Positions 1 to 7,352 of a stretch of 19,827 nucleotides of DNA are shown one piece after another. Positions within the stretch are counted from its first letter, which is position 1; every line of letters begins with the position of its first letter. Source of the stretch: an uncultured Muribaculaceae bacterium (GTDB lineage Bacteria; Bacteroidota; Bacteroidia; Bacteroidales; Muribaculaceae); contig CAJUMI010000042.1 of the NCBI GenBank assembly GCA_910587545.1, positions 1-19,827 of the forward strand, written 5' to 3'. A program made the position numbers and the translations under genes. The notes beneath the pieces are model-generated. The model was given only the letters and a program-made list of their open reading frames with translations, ran no database searches and was not told the DNA's origin.

Positions 1-46
1 TATTATGCAAAAACCGTGCCAACATATGTACATTAATTTTTAGTAG

Positions 47-673
47 CTACTTAAGTGTTTCTTTATCGTATATCAGGCAGTTATTGGGCTTGTCAATTTT
101 GATTTTATAATATGGTACTATCTCGTTCTTTTCGTAGGACGCATCAATTGCATTTTCTATATCTTCGCCATTATAAATCCGAATAGAATCAATTGGAAAT
201 TCGGGCAACTTGGTCTCAATCTTACTTATGAGCAACTTTTCATCTATTACATTGTCAGCAGTAGTGAATATACAGTATTCCACGCTTCCTGAATTGTCAT
301 CAGGCAACCTGTCGATCGCATTTCGTAGCTCACGCTTTAATGTCTCGTTATAAATTCCCGTATTCCCCTTCACAAAATTGAGATAAGTGGAATACATTTT
401 ATTGTATTCCGCAACCATATCATTCAAGGACAATGCTTCTGTAAATTTTGATTGTCCAAGAGTCAGCTTATTTTCCTCGTCATTATAGAATATAAAGTCT
501 ATGCCTCCATCGTCCTTCCCATCGGTAACAGCTTGATCCCTGATATTTTTCTGATAATAGAAAACTGTGAGGATAAGATGATTAAATGCTCTATCATCAG
601 ATATATTTGACAAATTGAGATGATTGACACAACGTTTTATTTTTTCAACTTCTTGAATTATTGACTCCTTCAT
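47..673 (-). CDS. AIPR-family abortive infection protein, N-terminal fragment (208 aa)
   Basis: The 208-aa product resembles the N-terminal nuclease-like part of AIPR (abortive infection phage resistance) proteins. Residues 50-76 read TDGKDDGGIDF, then QSK at 74-76, a D-x-GGID...QxK pattern of a PD-(D/E)xK restriction-like core. A later stretch (IRIYNGEDIENAID, about 165-178) resembles the region joining the nuclease fold to the AIPR domain. Family members are usually 500-650 aa, so this one stops early at a TAG (47-49). The same frame stays open beyond that TAG to the window edge, while the other two minus frames stop at once. Start is the ATG at 673, with a good Bacteroidetes promoter 37 bases upstream. 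The expected role is phage defence by nucleic-acid cleavage, but as read it is a truncated or decayed gene, or a stand-alone nuclease domain. Family call is moderately sure; activity unknown. Confidence 0.6.
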   Translation of the reverse strand: MKESIIQEVEKIKRCVNHLNLSNISDDRAFNHLILTVFYYQKNIRDQAVTDGKDDGGIDFIFYNDEENKLTLGQSKFTEALSLNDMVAEYNKMYSTYLNFVKGNTGIYNETLKRELRNAIDRLPDDNSGSVEYCIFTTADNVIDEKLLISKIETKLPEFPIDSIRIYNGEDIENAIDASYEKNEIVPYYKIKIDKPNNCLIYDKETLK

Positions 674-709
674 CGGAAAATGGATTATTGACTAATAAAA
701 TTATAATGA

Positions 710-740
710 CAAAATTAAATGAATTTCATAAAATCACAAA
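710..740 (-). promoter_or_regulatory. Bacteroidetes-type promoter for the AIPR-like gene
   Basis: Read on the minus strand, TTTG (740-737), a 19-base spacer and TAATTTTG (717-710) match the Bacteroides -33/-7 consensus (TTTG, TAnnTTTG). The predicted transcript start falls near 703, about 30 bases before the ATG at 673. The gene therefore has its own promoter and need not be transcribed with the AbiE pair. Confidence 0.6.
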
Positions 741-880
741 ACATTGGCCATATTTATATGTAAAATCAAGTGGTTGACTACGTGAGAAATTAAGAGTCTG
801 TCCCCCAATAATTGCCTATTGCTTTATGGTATAATATGCGGTACAAGCATCAAACATTTATTATCAGGTAATCGGCTTAT

Positions 881-900
881 ATCTCTCATTATTGTGAGAT
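881..900. repeat. Short hairpin downstream of the AbiEii toxin gene
   Basis: Two 8-base arms with one mismatch (ATCTCTCA and TGTGAGAT) flank a TTAT loop, 36 bases past the toxin stop. Read on the minus strand no T-tract follows, so it is a weak terminator candidate for the AbiE transcript; a TTTAT tract follows only on the plus strand. The rest of 674-936 is AT-rich and holds only the promoter at 710-740. Confidence 0.25.
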
Positions 901-936
901 TTTATAGATTATATGGTAATTGCATAGCGTTTGCTA

Positions 937-1960
937 TCAAAAGATATTTCTGAAACGGTTCTGTAATAGTTCCAATCGGGCTATTAGCGTTTCAAACGAC
1001 AACTTTTCGCCGTAGATCATCGAGGTTTTCATTGCGTCGTAGTCAAGGCGCATTTTCTCTCGCAAATCTCTTGTAGGGCAAAATGCAATTGTTGACGGGT
1101 GGTTGAGTTCATAGTTTACACCTCCGACATGATAAAATCTCTGGCGGTGTGCGATGATTTCTTGATATAGTTCCATGTCAGACAGTGCGGCCTCTGCAAA
1201 TGAAGTATTCATTAATCGCTCCAAGTCGTAGAGGTGTCGGCTCATGCGCTCTGTGCGAGGATTCTTTCTCTGATATTCTTCGTTGAGCAGAAAGGCTTTT
1301 TCGAGGAATGTGCGTGTTGGTGTTATGGTCGGAATGTCGGCAATGGTTTCATCATCAATCTGAGGAAATGCCTCTCCGACGAGTGATGATATGCGTTTAA
1401 CTTCGTATGGCTCTTTCATCGAAAGACAACTTATCTCAATCTTGACAACAGAGCGAACATACGCATCGGAGCTAACCTTAACCGGATAATGAATTTCAAT
1501 GATTACCGGGTCGCTGTCATGGTCGATTGATGAGCCATCTTTTTTTGTTGTTATCGGTACAACCCGACATTCGCCTAATCCGGCTTCATCAAGTTTCGCT
1601 GTCAACTCGTCAGCAAATTCGCCAAGGATATAATCGCGATTGGCAATGCGCAGATTTTTGACTTGATTGTTCGTAGATGCTTTGGCGCATTCTTTACCTA
1701 ATGACATCGAGATAGAAGTCACGATAGAGAGCGATTTCAATGTCCTCTGAAAAGCGGTCTATCAAATTCCAGCCTTTACTGAGACTTGTGCCACCTTTGA
1801 AAAACATATATTTGGCCGGAGAAAGAGAAAACAGCACTTTCAGTATGGCAGTAACCCACCAATCCTTTTCAACCGCTCCTTCGCTGATGTCTTTATTCCC
1901 GGCGACAGAGGAAGCTGTGATTTGTAATTCATCTACAATCGCATCAATCCATCTGCTCAT
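937..1960 (-). pseudogene. AbiEii-like nucleotidyltransferase toxin, split by a one-base frameshift
   Basis: Type IV toxin of the AbiE family, a putative nucleotidyltransferase. It begins at the ATG at 1960, inside the end of the antitoxin gene. The first frame (1960-1694, 88 aa) holds the signature GGTSLSKGW (56-64) and RFSEDIEIAL (69-78), the nucleotidyltransferase metal-binding core, then hits TAA at 1696-1694. The rest lies one base further on, to the stop at 937, and holds conserved family blocks: KIEISCLSMKEPYEV, TPTRTFLEKAFLLNEE, RMSRHLYDLE and SMIYGEKLSFETL. Removing one base near 1697-1705 joins both halves into about 340 aa, normal family length. The point reads ATT AGG TAA. Options are true inactivation, a sequencing error, or (less likely) programmed +1 slippage at AGG-TAA. 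Family call firm; functional status open. Confidence 0.85.
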
Positions 1961-2555
1961 TTCGTTTGATTTTTTCCTTTGTTTCGATTATAATTTTTCT
2001 AATCCAGCGTGGAGCACGAGCTATATCCTCATGCCATGTGTCATTTTCAGGATTCTCCTTTAGTACTCCATACACTACGTCAAGAGTATCATCATCAACA
2101 TTATACTGCTTTATAGACTTTAGCGCAAGCACTAATATAGGCATAATCTTGCCCTTATAGGCGAATGTCGATGGTACACTATGTTTAAGCGTCAAAGTCC
2201 GTTGGTCAATCTTTATTTTTCGTGGAGTGCCGGATGTAAGATATACGGTGTTCATTGGGACCTGTGTTGAAAACCCAAGATAGTTCTCGGCCGTCACCCC
2301 AGTCGGCAACAATTGTGCATCATCACGTTTTGCTATGGTTTGTGCTATTTCGCCTATTGTCGGCATAACCGGGCCAAACCTTGACATTTTTGGCTTGAGA
2401 TATATACCGGTAGCGACTCTGACGAGCTTCCCGGCGTTACACAATTCCGATAAAATATTAGAGGCGTAATGAGTGTCAATAGGCAAGAAACTATCCGGCA
2501 AGAAGATTGTACCTTTCTTACTACGGTTGACTTTTGAGATAATCGTTTGCTTCAT
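1944..2555 (-). CDS. AbiEi-like antitoxin (DUF6088 family)
   Basis: The 203-aa protein is the antitoxin partner of the AbiEii-like toxin. An N-terminal winged-helix-like segment (about 1-55, ending KLVRVATGIYLKPK) precedes the DUF6088-type block with AQLLPTGVTAENYLGFSTQ (80-98) and VYLTSGTPRKI. In characterised AbiE systems the antitoxin does not bind the toxin; it represses its own promoter through inverted repeats and counteracts the toxin indirectly. The reading frame is intact from ATG 2555 to TGA 1944, and the last 17 bases overlap the toxin start (AATGAGCAGATGGATTGA), implying translational coupling. A promoter at 2609-2640 and an inverted repeat in the leader (2568-2600) support autoregulation, which remains inference. 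Base composition is AT-richer than the core genes beyond 2763, suggesting acquisition by transfer. Confidence 0.85.
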   Translation of the reverse strand: MKQTIISKVNRSKKGTIFLPDSFLPIDTHYASNILSELCNAGKLVRVATGIYLKPKMSRFGPVMPTIGEIAQTIAKRDDAQLLPTGVTAENYLGFSTQVPMNTVYLTSGTPRKIKIDQRTLTLKHSVPSTFAYKGKIMPILVLALKSIKQYNVDDDTLDVVYGVLKENPENDTWHEDIARAPRWIRKIIIETKEKIKRNEQMD

Positions 2556-2567
2556 TTCGTCGGCATT

Positions 2568-2600
2568 AAAAAGGAAAATAAACGCTTGATTGTCCTTTTT
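2568..2600. promoter_or_regulatory. Inverted repeat in the AbiE leader, candidate antitoxin operator
   Basis: AAAAAGGA (2568-2575) and TCCTTTTT (2593-2600) are perfect 8-base inverted arms separated by 17 bases. They lie between the predicted transcript start (near 2602) and the antitoxin ATG at 2555. AbiEi-type antitoxins are known to bind inverted repeats at their own promoter, so an operator role is plausible. An RNA hairpin limiting translation is the alternative. Confidence 0.4.
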
Positions 2601-2608
2601 GAACAGCG

Positions 2609-2640
2609 CTAAGTTAGTGCTTTATTCCCAATTACACAAA
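2609..2640 (-). promoter_or_regulatory. Promoter of the AbiE toxin-antitoxin operon
   Basis: On the minus strand, TTTG (2640-2637), a 20-base spacer and TAACTTAG (2616-2609) fit the Bacteroides -33/-7 pattern with one mismatch in the -7 box. The predicted start is near 2602, giving a leader of about 47 bases before the antitoxin ATG. Confidence 0.5.
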
Positions 2641-2762
2641 TTATTACACTCACCTATTTTAATTTCACATAGCGCAAAATATAAATATGTGATTTATCTT
2701 TGGTATGGGGTGAATTTTAGCCTTATCTGAATATATTGCGGGAAACTTTATAGGCAAGCGGT

Positions 2763-4472
2763 TTATTTGTACAGGAACCGTTTTATCGACTGCTTGGGTG
2801 TTTTTTCAAAGGGGGTGTCGACCAGTTCGATGCTGTCAACGCGCTCATACGGAGCCACAAGTCCGTTGAGATCTTTTCTGTTACGGTCCATGATCGACAA
2901 TAGCGCCTCTCCGGCAAAACCGTCTGCGGCCGCGGCTTCGGCGTCAGGATAGACCAGACCGACAAGACCGTTTCCGCGCTCGACGATTATGCTTTCGCTG
3001 ACATAGGGCATGTTGTTGAGCTTGGCTTCGATTTCCTCAGGATAGATATTCTGACCTGTAGCGCTAAGTATCATGGTCTTGTAGCGCCCGCGGATATATA
3101 TCGTACGATCGTCGGGATCGCCGAGCTTGCCCATGTCGCCCGTGTGCAGCCAGCCATCATTCTCAAGAACCGCCTCGGTGGCTTCGGGATTTTTGTAATA
3201 GCCCTTCATCACGTTCACACCTCTGACCATGATCTCACCGAGTTCGGCATCGCCGGCCTTGAGCACACGCGCCTTCATCAGCCCCCGTAGCGTACGGCCA
3301 GACGAACCAGGCTCAAAACGTCGCCACGGACTGTAGCTGATCAGTGGGCCGCATTCGGTCATGCCATAGCCGACTGTCAGAGGGAAATGGATCTTCATCA
3401 GAAAAGCCTCCACTTCAGGATTAAGCGGCGCACCCCCGACGATAACTTCTTCGAAACATCCGCCGAAAGCGTCGACAAGCTTAGCTCTTATGCGGCTGTA
3501 GACAGCCTTGTCGAGCATAGGAATGGACAGTACCCAGCGGATCGACGGTTTTGAGATCATCGGCAAAATAACCTTCTTATATATTTTCTCAAGGATAAGC
3601 GGCACACAGATGATAAGCGACGGTTTCACTTTCTTCAGCGCCGTGAGCAGCAGCTGGGGTGTCGGCTGGCGTCCGAGAACGGTGACATGGGTTCCGGTAG
3701 CCATCGGCACAAGCATATCGAACGCACAGGCATAGGCATGAGCCAACGGAAGAAACGACAACGCCCGCGATCCCTCATAGTGCAACCGAGAGCGAATGCC
3801 GAAAACCACATTGCCCCACAGGTTGCGATATGATAGCATCACTCCCTTCGAAAAGCCTGTAGTCCCTGATGTATAGTTTATAACCGCCGTATCGTCGTCG
3901 GGTCGCACGGTGTATCTCACGTCGTCGCGGCCGAAGCCGTCGGGATAGCGTCGGTTGAAGTTTCTCGTCAGCATATGCATTACCCGCGACGGAAGGTTGA
4001 CGCCTTTCCCCCGTGTCACAAAACACTCCTGTCGCTCCTCAATGACTTTTCTTGTCTCAAGCGAGACGACACAGTTTATCCTGTTGAGCGAACCGAGGTC
4101 AAGTTTCTCCCAGATATTGTCATTGACAAACAATATGTCGGCATCGGAATGGTTGATTATATTTGTGGCGTCGGCGGGATTGAACTCATGCAGTATCGGG
4201 ACGATTACCGCGCCATAAGTTATGGTCCCCATGAATATCACGATCCAGTTGACCGAATTCTTGCCGAGAAGCGCAACCTTGTCACCCGGCTTTACGCCGA
4301 CCTGTTCAAAAAAAAGGTGAAGCCTCGCGATGCGCCGGGCAAAATGTCCGTAGGTCAATGTACGGCCGCCGTAGTCGCTGAGCGCGGGCAGGTTGAAATT
4401 GCTCGAAAACGAATTCTGATATATCGTCAGGAGATCAGGATAATTCGCATATTCTTTAATAATGTTGTCCAT
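2763..4472 (-). CDS. Long-chain acyl-CoA synthetase (AMP-forming)
   Basis: The 569-aa member of the ANL adenylating family activates a fatty acid with ATP to acyl-AMP and transfers it to CoA. Visible motifs: the ATP loop YTSGTTGFSKG (200-210), GYGMTE (368-373), GWLHTGD (440-446), and RYKTMILSATGQNIYPEEIE (463-482), the hinge to the C-terminal subdomain. Length and motif spacing are normal and the start is the ATG at 4472. The A10 segment reads EKTPKQSIKRFLY (556-568): a Ser sits just before Ile, where the catalytic Lys of the usual GK-I motif is expected, though nearby lysines may serve. The gene follows the adk terminator hairpin and is probably transcribed separately. Substrate chain length cannot be read from sequence; medium-chain or other carboxylates are possible. 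It is the first core-like gene beside the accessory segment. Confidence 0.87.
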   Translation of the reverse strand: MDNIIKEYANYPDLLTIYQNSFSSNFNLPALSDYGGRTLTYGHFARRIARLHLFFEQVGVKPGDKVALLGKNSVNWIVIFMGTITYGAVIVPILHEFNPADATNIINHSDADILFVNDNIWEKLDLGSLNRINCVVSLETRKVIEERQECFVTRGKGVNLPSRVMHMLTRNFNRRYPDGFGRDDVRYTVRPDDDTAVINYTSGTTGFSKGVMLSYRNLWGNVVFGIRSRLHYEGSRALSFLPLAHAYACAFDMLVPMATGTHVTVLGRQPTPQLLLTALKKVKPSLIICVPLILEKIYKKVILPMISKPSIRWVLSIPMLDKAVYSRIRAKLVDAFGGCFEEVIVGGAPLNPEVEAFLMKIHFPLTVGYGMTECGPLISYSPWRRFEPGSSGRTLRGLMKARVLKAGDAELGEIMVRGVNVMKGYYKNPEATEAVLENDGWLHTGDMGKLGDPDDRTIYIRGRYKTMILSATGQNIYPEEIEAKLNNMPYVSESIIVERGNGLVGLVYPDAEAAAADGFAGEALLSIMDRNRKDLNGLVAPYERVDSIELVDTPFEKTPKQSIKRFLYK

Positions 4473-4501
4473 GGGTTCCGGCTAACTGAAGTAAAATAAT
4501 A

Positions 4502-4545
4502 ACAAGTCTGTATGCAGCATGTTCAACAGACACATACAGACTTGT
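4502..4545 (-). terminator. Hairpin terminator downstream of adk
   Basis: A perfect 13-base inverted repeat (ACAAGTCTGTATG at 4502-4514, complement at 4533-4545) encloses an 18-base loop. On the minus strand it is followed by TTATTATTTTAC, a loose T-rich tract. It lies 19 bases beyond the adk stop and 29 bases before the acyl-CoA synthetase start. Confidence 0.65.
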
Positions 4546-4564
4546 GTTACTAAGTGAAGGAGAT

Positions 4565-5146
4565 TTACCCCAGTTTTTCCTTTAAGGATTTCTTTATTGA
4601 TCCGAATACATTGTCGACAGTTCCGTTACCGTCGATCGCATGATATTTGCCTTCTTTGATATAAAAATCCCTCAGAGGCGATGTCTGATTGTGATAGACG
4701 TTGAGACGCTCGCGGATAGTGTCGATATTATCGTCGGCACGGCCCGATTCCTTTCCGCGTTGCAGCATACGTCTGATAAGATCATCCTCGTTGACCTCGA
4801 GCCCCACCACGGCGTGAACCTTGGTGCCACGCTTCTCAAGCATATCGTTGAGCGACCCTGCCTGATCTATTGTGCGGGGAAAACCGTCAAAAATGACGCC
4901 TTTAGATGTAAGTTCGGGATTACTGTCAAGCAACTCCTCGAGCACTTTGATCATGAGATCGTCAGGTATCAGATGGCCTTGTGAGATATATTTGTTAGCG
5001 ACAGTACCGAGTTCGGTGCCTTCTGCTATATGTCTGCGCAGAAGCTCGCCTGTAGAAATATGGTGAAGCCCGTATTCGTCGATGAGACGCTCGCTCTGAG
5101 TGCCCTTACCGCTGCCCGGAGCTCCGAAAATAACGATATTCAGCAT
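4565..5146 (-). CDS. adk: Adenylate kinase
   Basis: Cytoplasmic enzyme that interconverts ATP plus AMP and two ADP. The 193-aa protein has the P-loop GAPGSGKGTQ (8-17), the AMP-binding STGELLR (31-37) and DGFPRT (87-92). The lid around 130-140 (RGKESGRADDN) is short and lacks zinc-binding cysteines, i.e. the short-lid form. Start is the ATG at 5146. It lies 65 bases after hpt on the same strand, so the two purine genes may share a transcript; I saw no clear promoter in that gap. The hairpin at 4502-4545 probably ends the transcript. Confidence 0.96.
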   Translation of the reverse strand: MLNIVIFGAPGSGKGTQSERLIDEYGLHHISTGELLRRHIAEGTELGTVANKYISQGHLIPDDLMIKVLEELLDSNPELTSKGVIFDGFPRTIDQAGSLNDMLEKRGTKVHAVVGLEVNEDDLIRRMLQRGKESGRADDNIDTIRERLNVYHNQTSPLRDFYIKEGKYHAIDGNGTVDNVFGSIKKSLKEKLG

Positions 5147-5211
5147 CTGTATTTCTGTTTATAATTATGTAATATGTGTAATAAAAAGATTGTATATCAG
5201 AACTTGTGAGA

Positions 5212-5751
5212 TCAGTCTTTCAGAACATAGATATCATTGAGATCGCGCGCTTTCTCATTGATGTCAAGACCGAACCCTATAATAAATTTCTGAGGAATGC
5301 TGAAACCCACGTAGTCGGGACTGACAGGCTTGACAAGTGCATCGGGCTTGAACAGCAGGGTCGCTATCTTGATCTCAGCCGGATGCTTCTCTTTTAAAGT
5401 CTCGATGAGATTAAAGATGGTGTTGCCGGTGTCGACAATATCCTCGACAATTATAACCGTACGTCCTTCAAGATCGGTCTCGCAACCCATCATCTGACGC
5501 ACATTGCCGGTCGAACTTGTCCCCTCATAGCTTTTGAGCCTTATGAAGGATATTTCGCCGTCGATGCCCTCTGACGCCCTGAAAAGATCGGATGCAAAAG
5601 GAAAAGCACCGTTCAGAACACATAGGAATAATGGCGATTTACCTGCGCACTCGCGAGTTATCTCTTTGCCCAGTTGCTTGATACGGGCATCAATCTCTTC
5701 TCTCGAAATGTACGGCACGAAAGTCATGCCTTCATATTTCACTTCTTTCAT
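5212..5751 (-). CDS. hpt: Hypoxanthine phosphoribosyltransferase
   Basis: Purine-salvage enzyme converting hypoxanthine (and usually guanine) with PRPP to IMP or GMP. The 179-aa product carries the PRPP-binding loop VIIVEDIVDTGNT (99-111), an early LNGAFPFASDL segment (46-56) for the pyrophosphate loop, and the base-binding tail segment PDYVGFSIP (145-153). The ATG at 5751 is preferred: the longer frame begins at a TTG (5763) that would leave almost no leader after the -7 element at 5775-5782. It precedes adk on the same strand. Family and role are secure; preference between hypoxanthine and guanine is not determinable here. Confidence 0.94.
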   Translation of the reverse strand: MKEVKYEGMTFVPYISREEIDARIKQLGKEITRECAGKSPLFLCVLNGAFPFASDLFRASEGIDGEISFIRLKSYEGTSSTGNVRQMMGCETDLEGRTVIIVEDIVDTGNTIFNLIETLKEKHPAEIKIATLLFKPDALVKPVSPDYVGFSIPQKFIIGFGLDINEKARDLNDIYVLKD

Positions 5752-5774
5752 CGCGGATTTCAAATATAATTATG

Positions 5775-5782
5775 CAAAGTTA
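5775..5782 (-). promoter_or_regulatory. -7 element of the hpt promoter
   Basis: TAACTTTG on the minus strand is a perfect match to TAnnTTTG. No clear TTTG is visible at the -33 position. The predicted start near 5768 leaves about 17 bases before the ATG at 5751, which supports that start over the upstream TTG. Confidence 0.45.
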
Positions 5783-5890
5783 AGCATTTTTTTCGACTGC
5801 ACTGAATTTTTGTTACCCCTTAATCTATTTTTTCGCATGCACCGGGGTGCTATTTTGATCGACTACAGATGCATAAACGTCAATAAATCA

Positions 5891-6019
5891 CTATATATCA
5901 ACGTCCGCACGGGCGATCTCACGGCGGATTCGGCTGAGATGGGTGGGTGTGGTAAGTTCTTTTATCTCTGAGGCATCCACATACATCACTTCGCTGTATG
6001 CGTTAAACCTGTCTTTCAT
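5891..6019 (-). CDS. Small 42-aa hypothetical protein coupled to the symporter gene
   Basis: A 42-aa ORF whose ATG overlaps the symporter stop by one base (TGATG, 6021-6017), the arrangement of translationally coupled genes. The product is charged and soluble, with MYVDASEIKELTTPTHLSR in the middle and an RRE-rich end. It is not the short hydrophobic MetS-type partner known for some bacterial symporters of this family. I recognise no domain. Third positions look similar to neighbours, but the ORF is too short to prove coding. It could be a genuine small protein or chance read-through. Confidence 0.4.
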   Translation of the reverse strand: MKDRFNAYSEVMYVDASEIKELTTPTHLSRIRREIARADVDI

Positions 6020-7346
6020 CACGATGCCAGGAAAACAGCCAGGATACACTGCGGAGCGATGTAGCGTAGCGAAACCACAATCCACGTCATGACCCAATGC
6101 GGCAGACGGCCGTTGCCGTTGAGTTGCGACACTAATGTGTCGCGGTCGAGCCGCCAACCAACAAAAAGACTGATCACCATTCCGCCGACCGGGAGCAATA
6201 TGTTGCTCGACACATAGTCAAAGAGGTCGAAAAACGTTTTACCCCAAGGGTGAAGTCTCTGAGCGGACCGAACGACAGAGCGCACAGAGTGCCGAGCGAC
6301 ATTGCTATCAACGTGAGGAGCACGGTCGCAGTCCGCCGCGACATCCTGAATTCATCACAGGCAAACGAAATGAATATCTCGCTCATCGAAATTGTCGATG
6401 TCAGTGAAGCCAGCGCAAGCAGAAAGAAAAACAACGCGCTCCACACATCGCTCCCGGAGAGTCGCCCGAACACTGACGGAAGCACCTCGAAAACCAGTCT
6501 CGGGCCGGCTTCGGCCTCCATGCCGAACGAAAACACGGCCGGAAAGATTATAACGCCCGACAGCACTGCGACAAGCGTGTCGAGCAAAGCGGTGGTTGTC
6601 GCGCTCTTCACTATCGGAGTGCGGTCTGAAAAATAACTCGCATAAGTCATCATGCAGCCCAGTCCGATCGAAAGAGAGAAAAACGCCTGACCCATGGCTC
6701 CCAGCACAACCCCGGGCGTGATTGCGCTGAAATCCGGAGAAAAAAGGAAAGCAAGACCTTCGGCCACGCCTGACATAAGCAGAGAGTTTACACAGAAAAC
6801 AAGCAGGATCAGAAACAGCAGCGGCATCAGTATGTTGCTCATCCGCTCGATGCCTTTCTTGACTCCGCCTAATAGCACCAACGCATTAATCAGAAGGAAT
6901 ACAAGCATCCACCATACAGACCCCCATCCGCTGATAAAACCGTCGAACCGGTCATGGCGCGCGTCATCGGCCACATCTCCAAGACGTCCGATCACAGATT
7001 CACAGGTATACTCCATGGTCCACCCGGCCACCACGGAATAGAACGACAGTATCAGTATGGCCGCGAGTATCGAACTGTAGCCTATCCAGTCCCAGCGCCG
7101 ACTACCGCTATGACAGCGGAACGATCCGATAATGCCGCTGCGCGACGCGCGTCCCATCACAAACTCAGCGCTTATGACCGGAACTCCGATCACGAATATG
7201 AAGAAAAGATAGCAGAGCAGGAAAGCTCCACCGCCGTGAGAGCCGGCCTCATAAGGGAAACGCCATATATTGCCCAGCCCGACAGCCGATCCGACCGTGG
7301 TCGCTACAACGCCCATGCGCGTGGCAAACTGTGCTCTGCGATTCAT
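6019..7346 (-). pseudogene. Sodium:neurotransmitter symporter (NSS/SNF) family transporter with a frameshift
   Basis: A LeuT-type sodium-coupled amino-acid or amine symporter of the inner membrane. The N terminus has the family signature SAVGLGNIWRFPY (20-32), the first-helix substrate and sodium site, followed by repeated hydrophobic helices. The first frame runs to residue 368 (FTLG), then continues as an unrelated 22-residue tail to a stop at 6174. The true C-terminal end (KTFFDLFDYVSSNILLPVGG, then two hydrophobic segments) continues in another frame to 6019. Adding one G to the GGGG run (C-run 6242-6245 on the plus strand) restores 442 aa, a normal bacterial NSS length. As written the protein loses its last helices. 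The cause is either decay or a homopolymer sequencing error. It follows the MurF-Alr gene by 6 bases, indicating one operon. Substrate unknown. Confidence 0.87.
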
Positions 7347-7352
7347 CAGATC

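Noticed and set aside
790..815. AGAGTCTGTCCCCC stretch resembling an insertion-sequence end
   Set aside because: No inverted partner, target duplication or transposase remnant is visible nearby.
1740..2160. Two small plus-strand frames opposite the AbiE pair
   Set aside because: Low-complexity Ser/Ile-rich products antisense to recognised toxin and antitoxin genes.
5764..5890. Possible terminator or small RNA in the gap upstream of hpt
   Set aside because: The GCACCGGGGTGC hairpin (about 5839-5850) has only a 4-5 bp stem and no T-tract in the direction of the symporter transcript.
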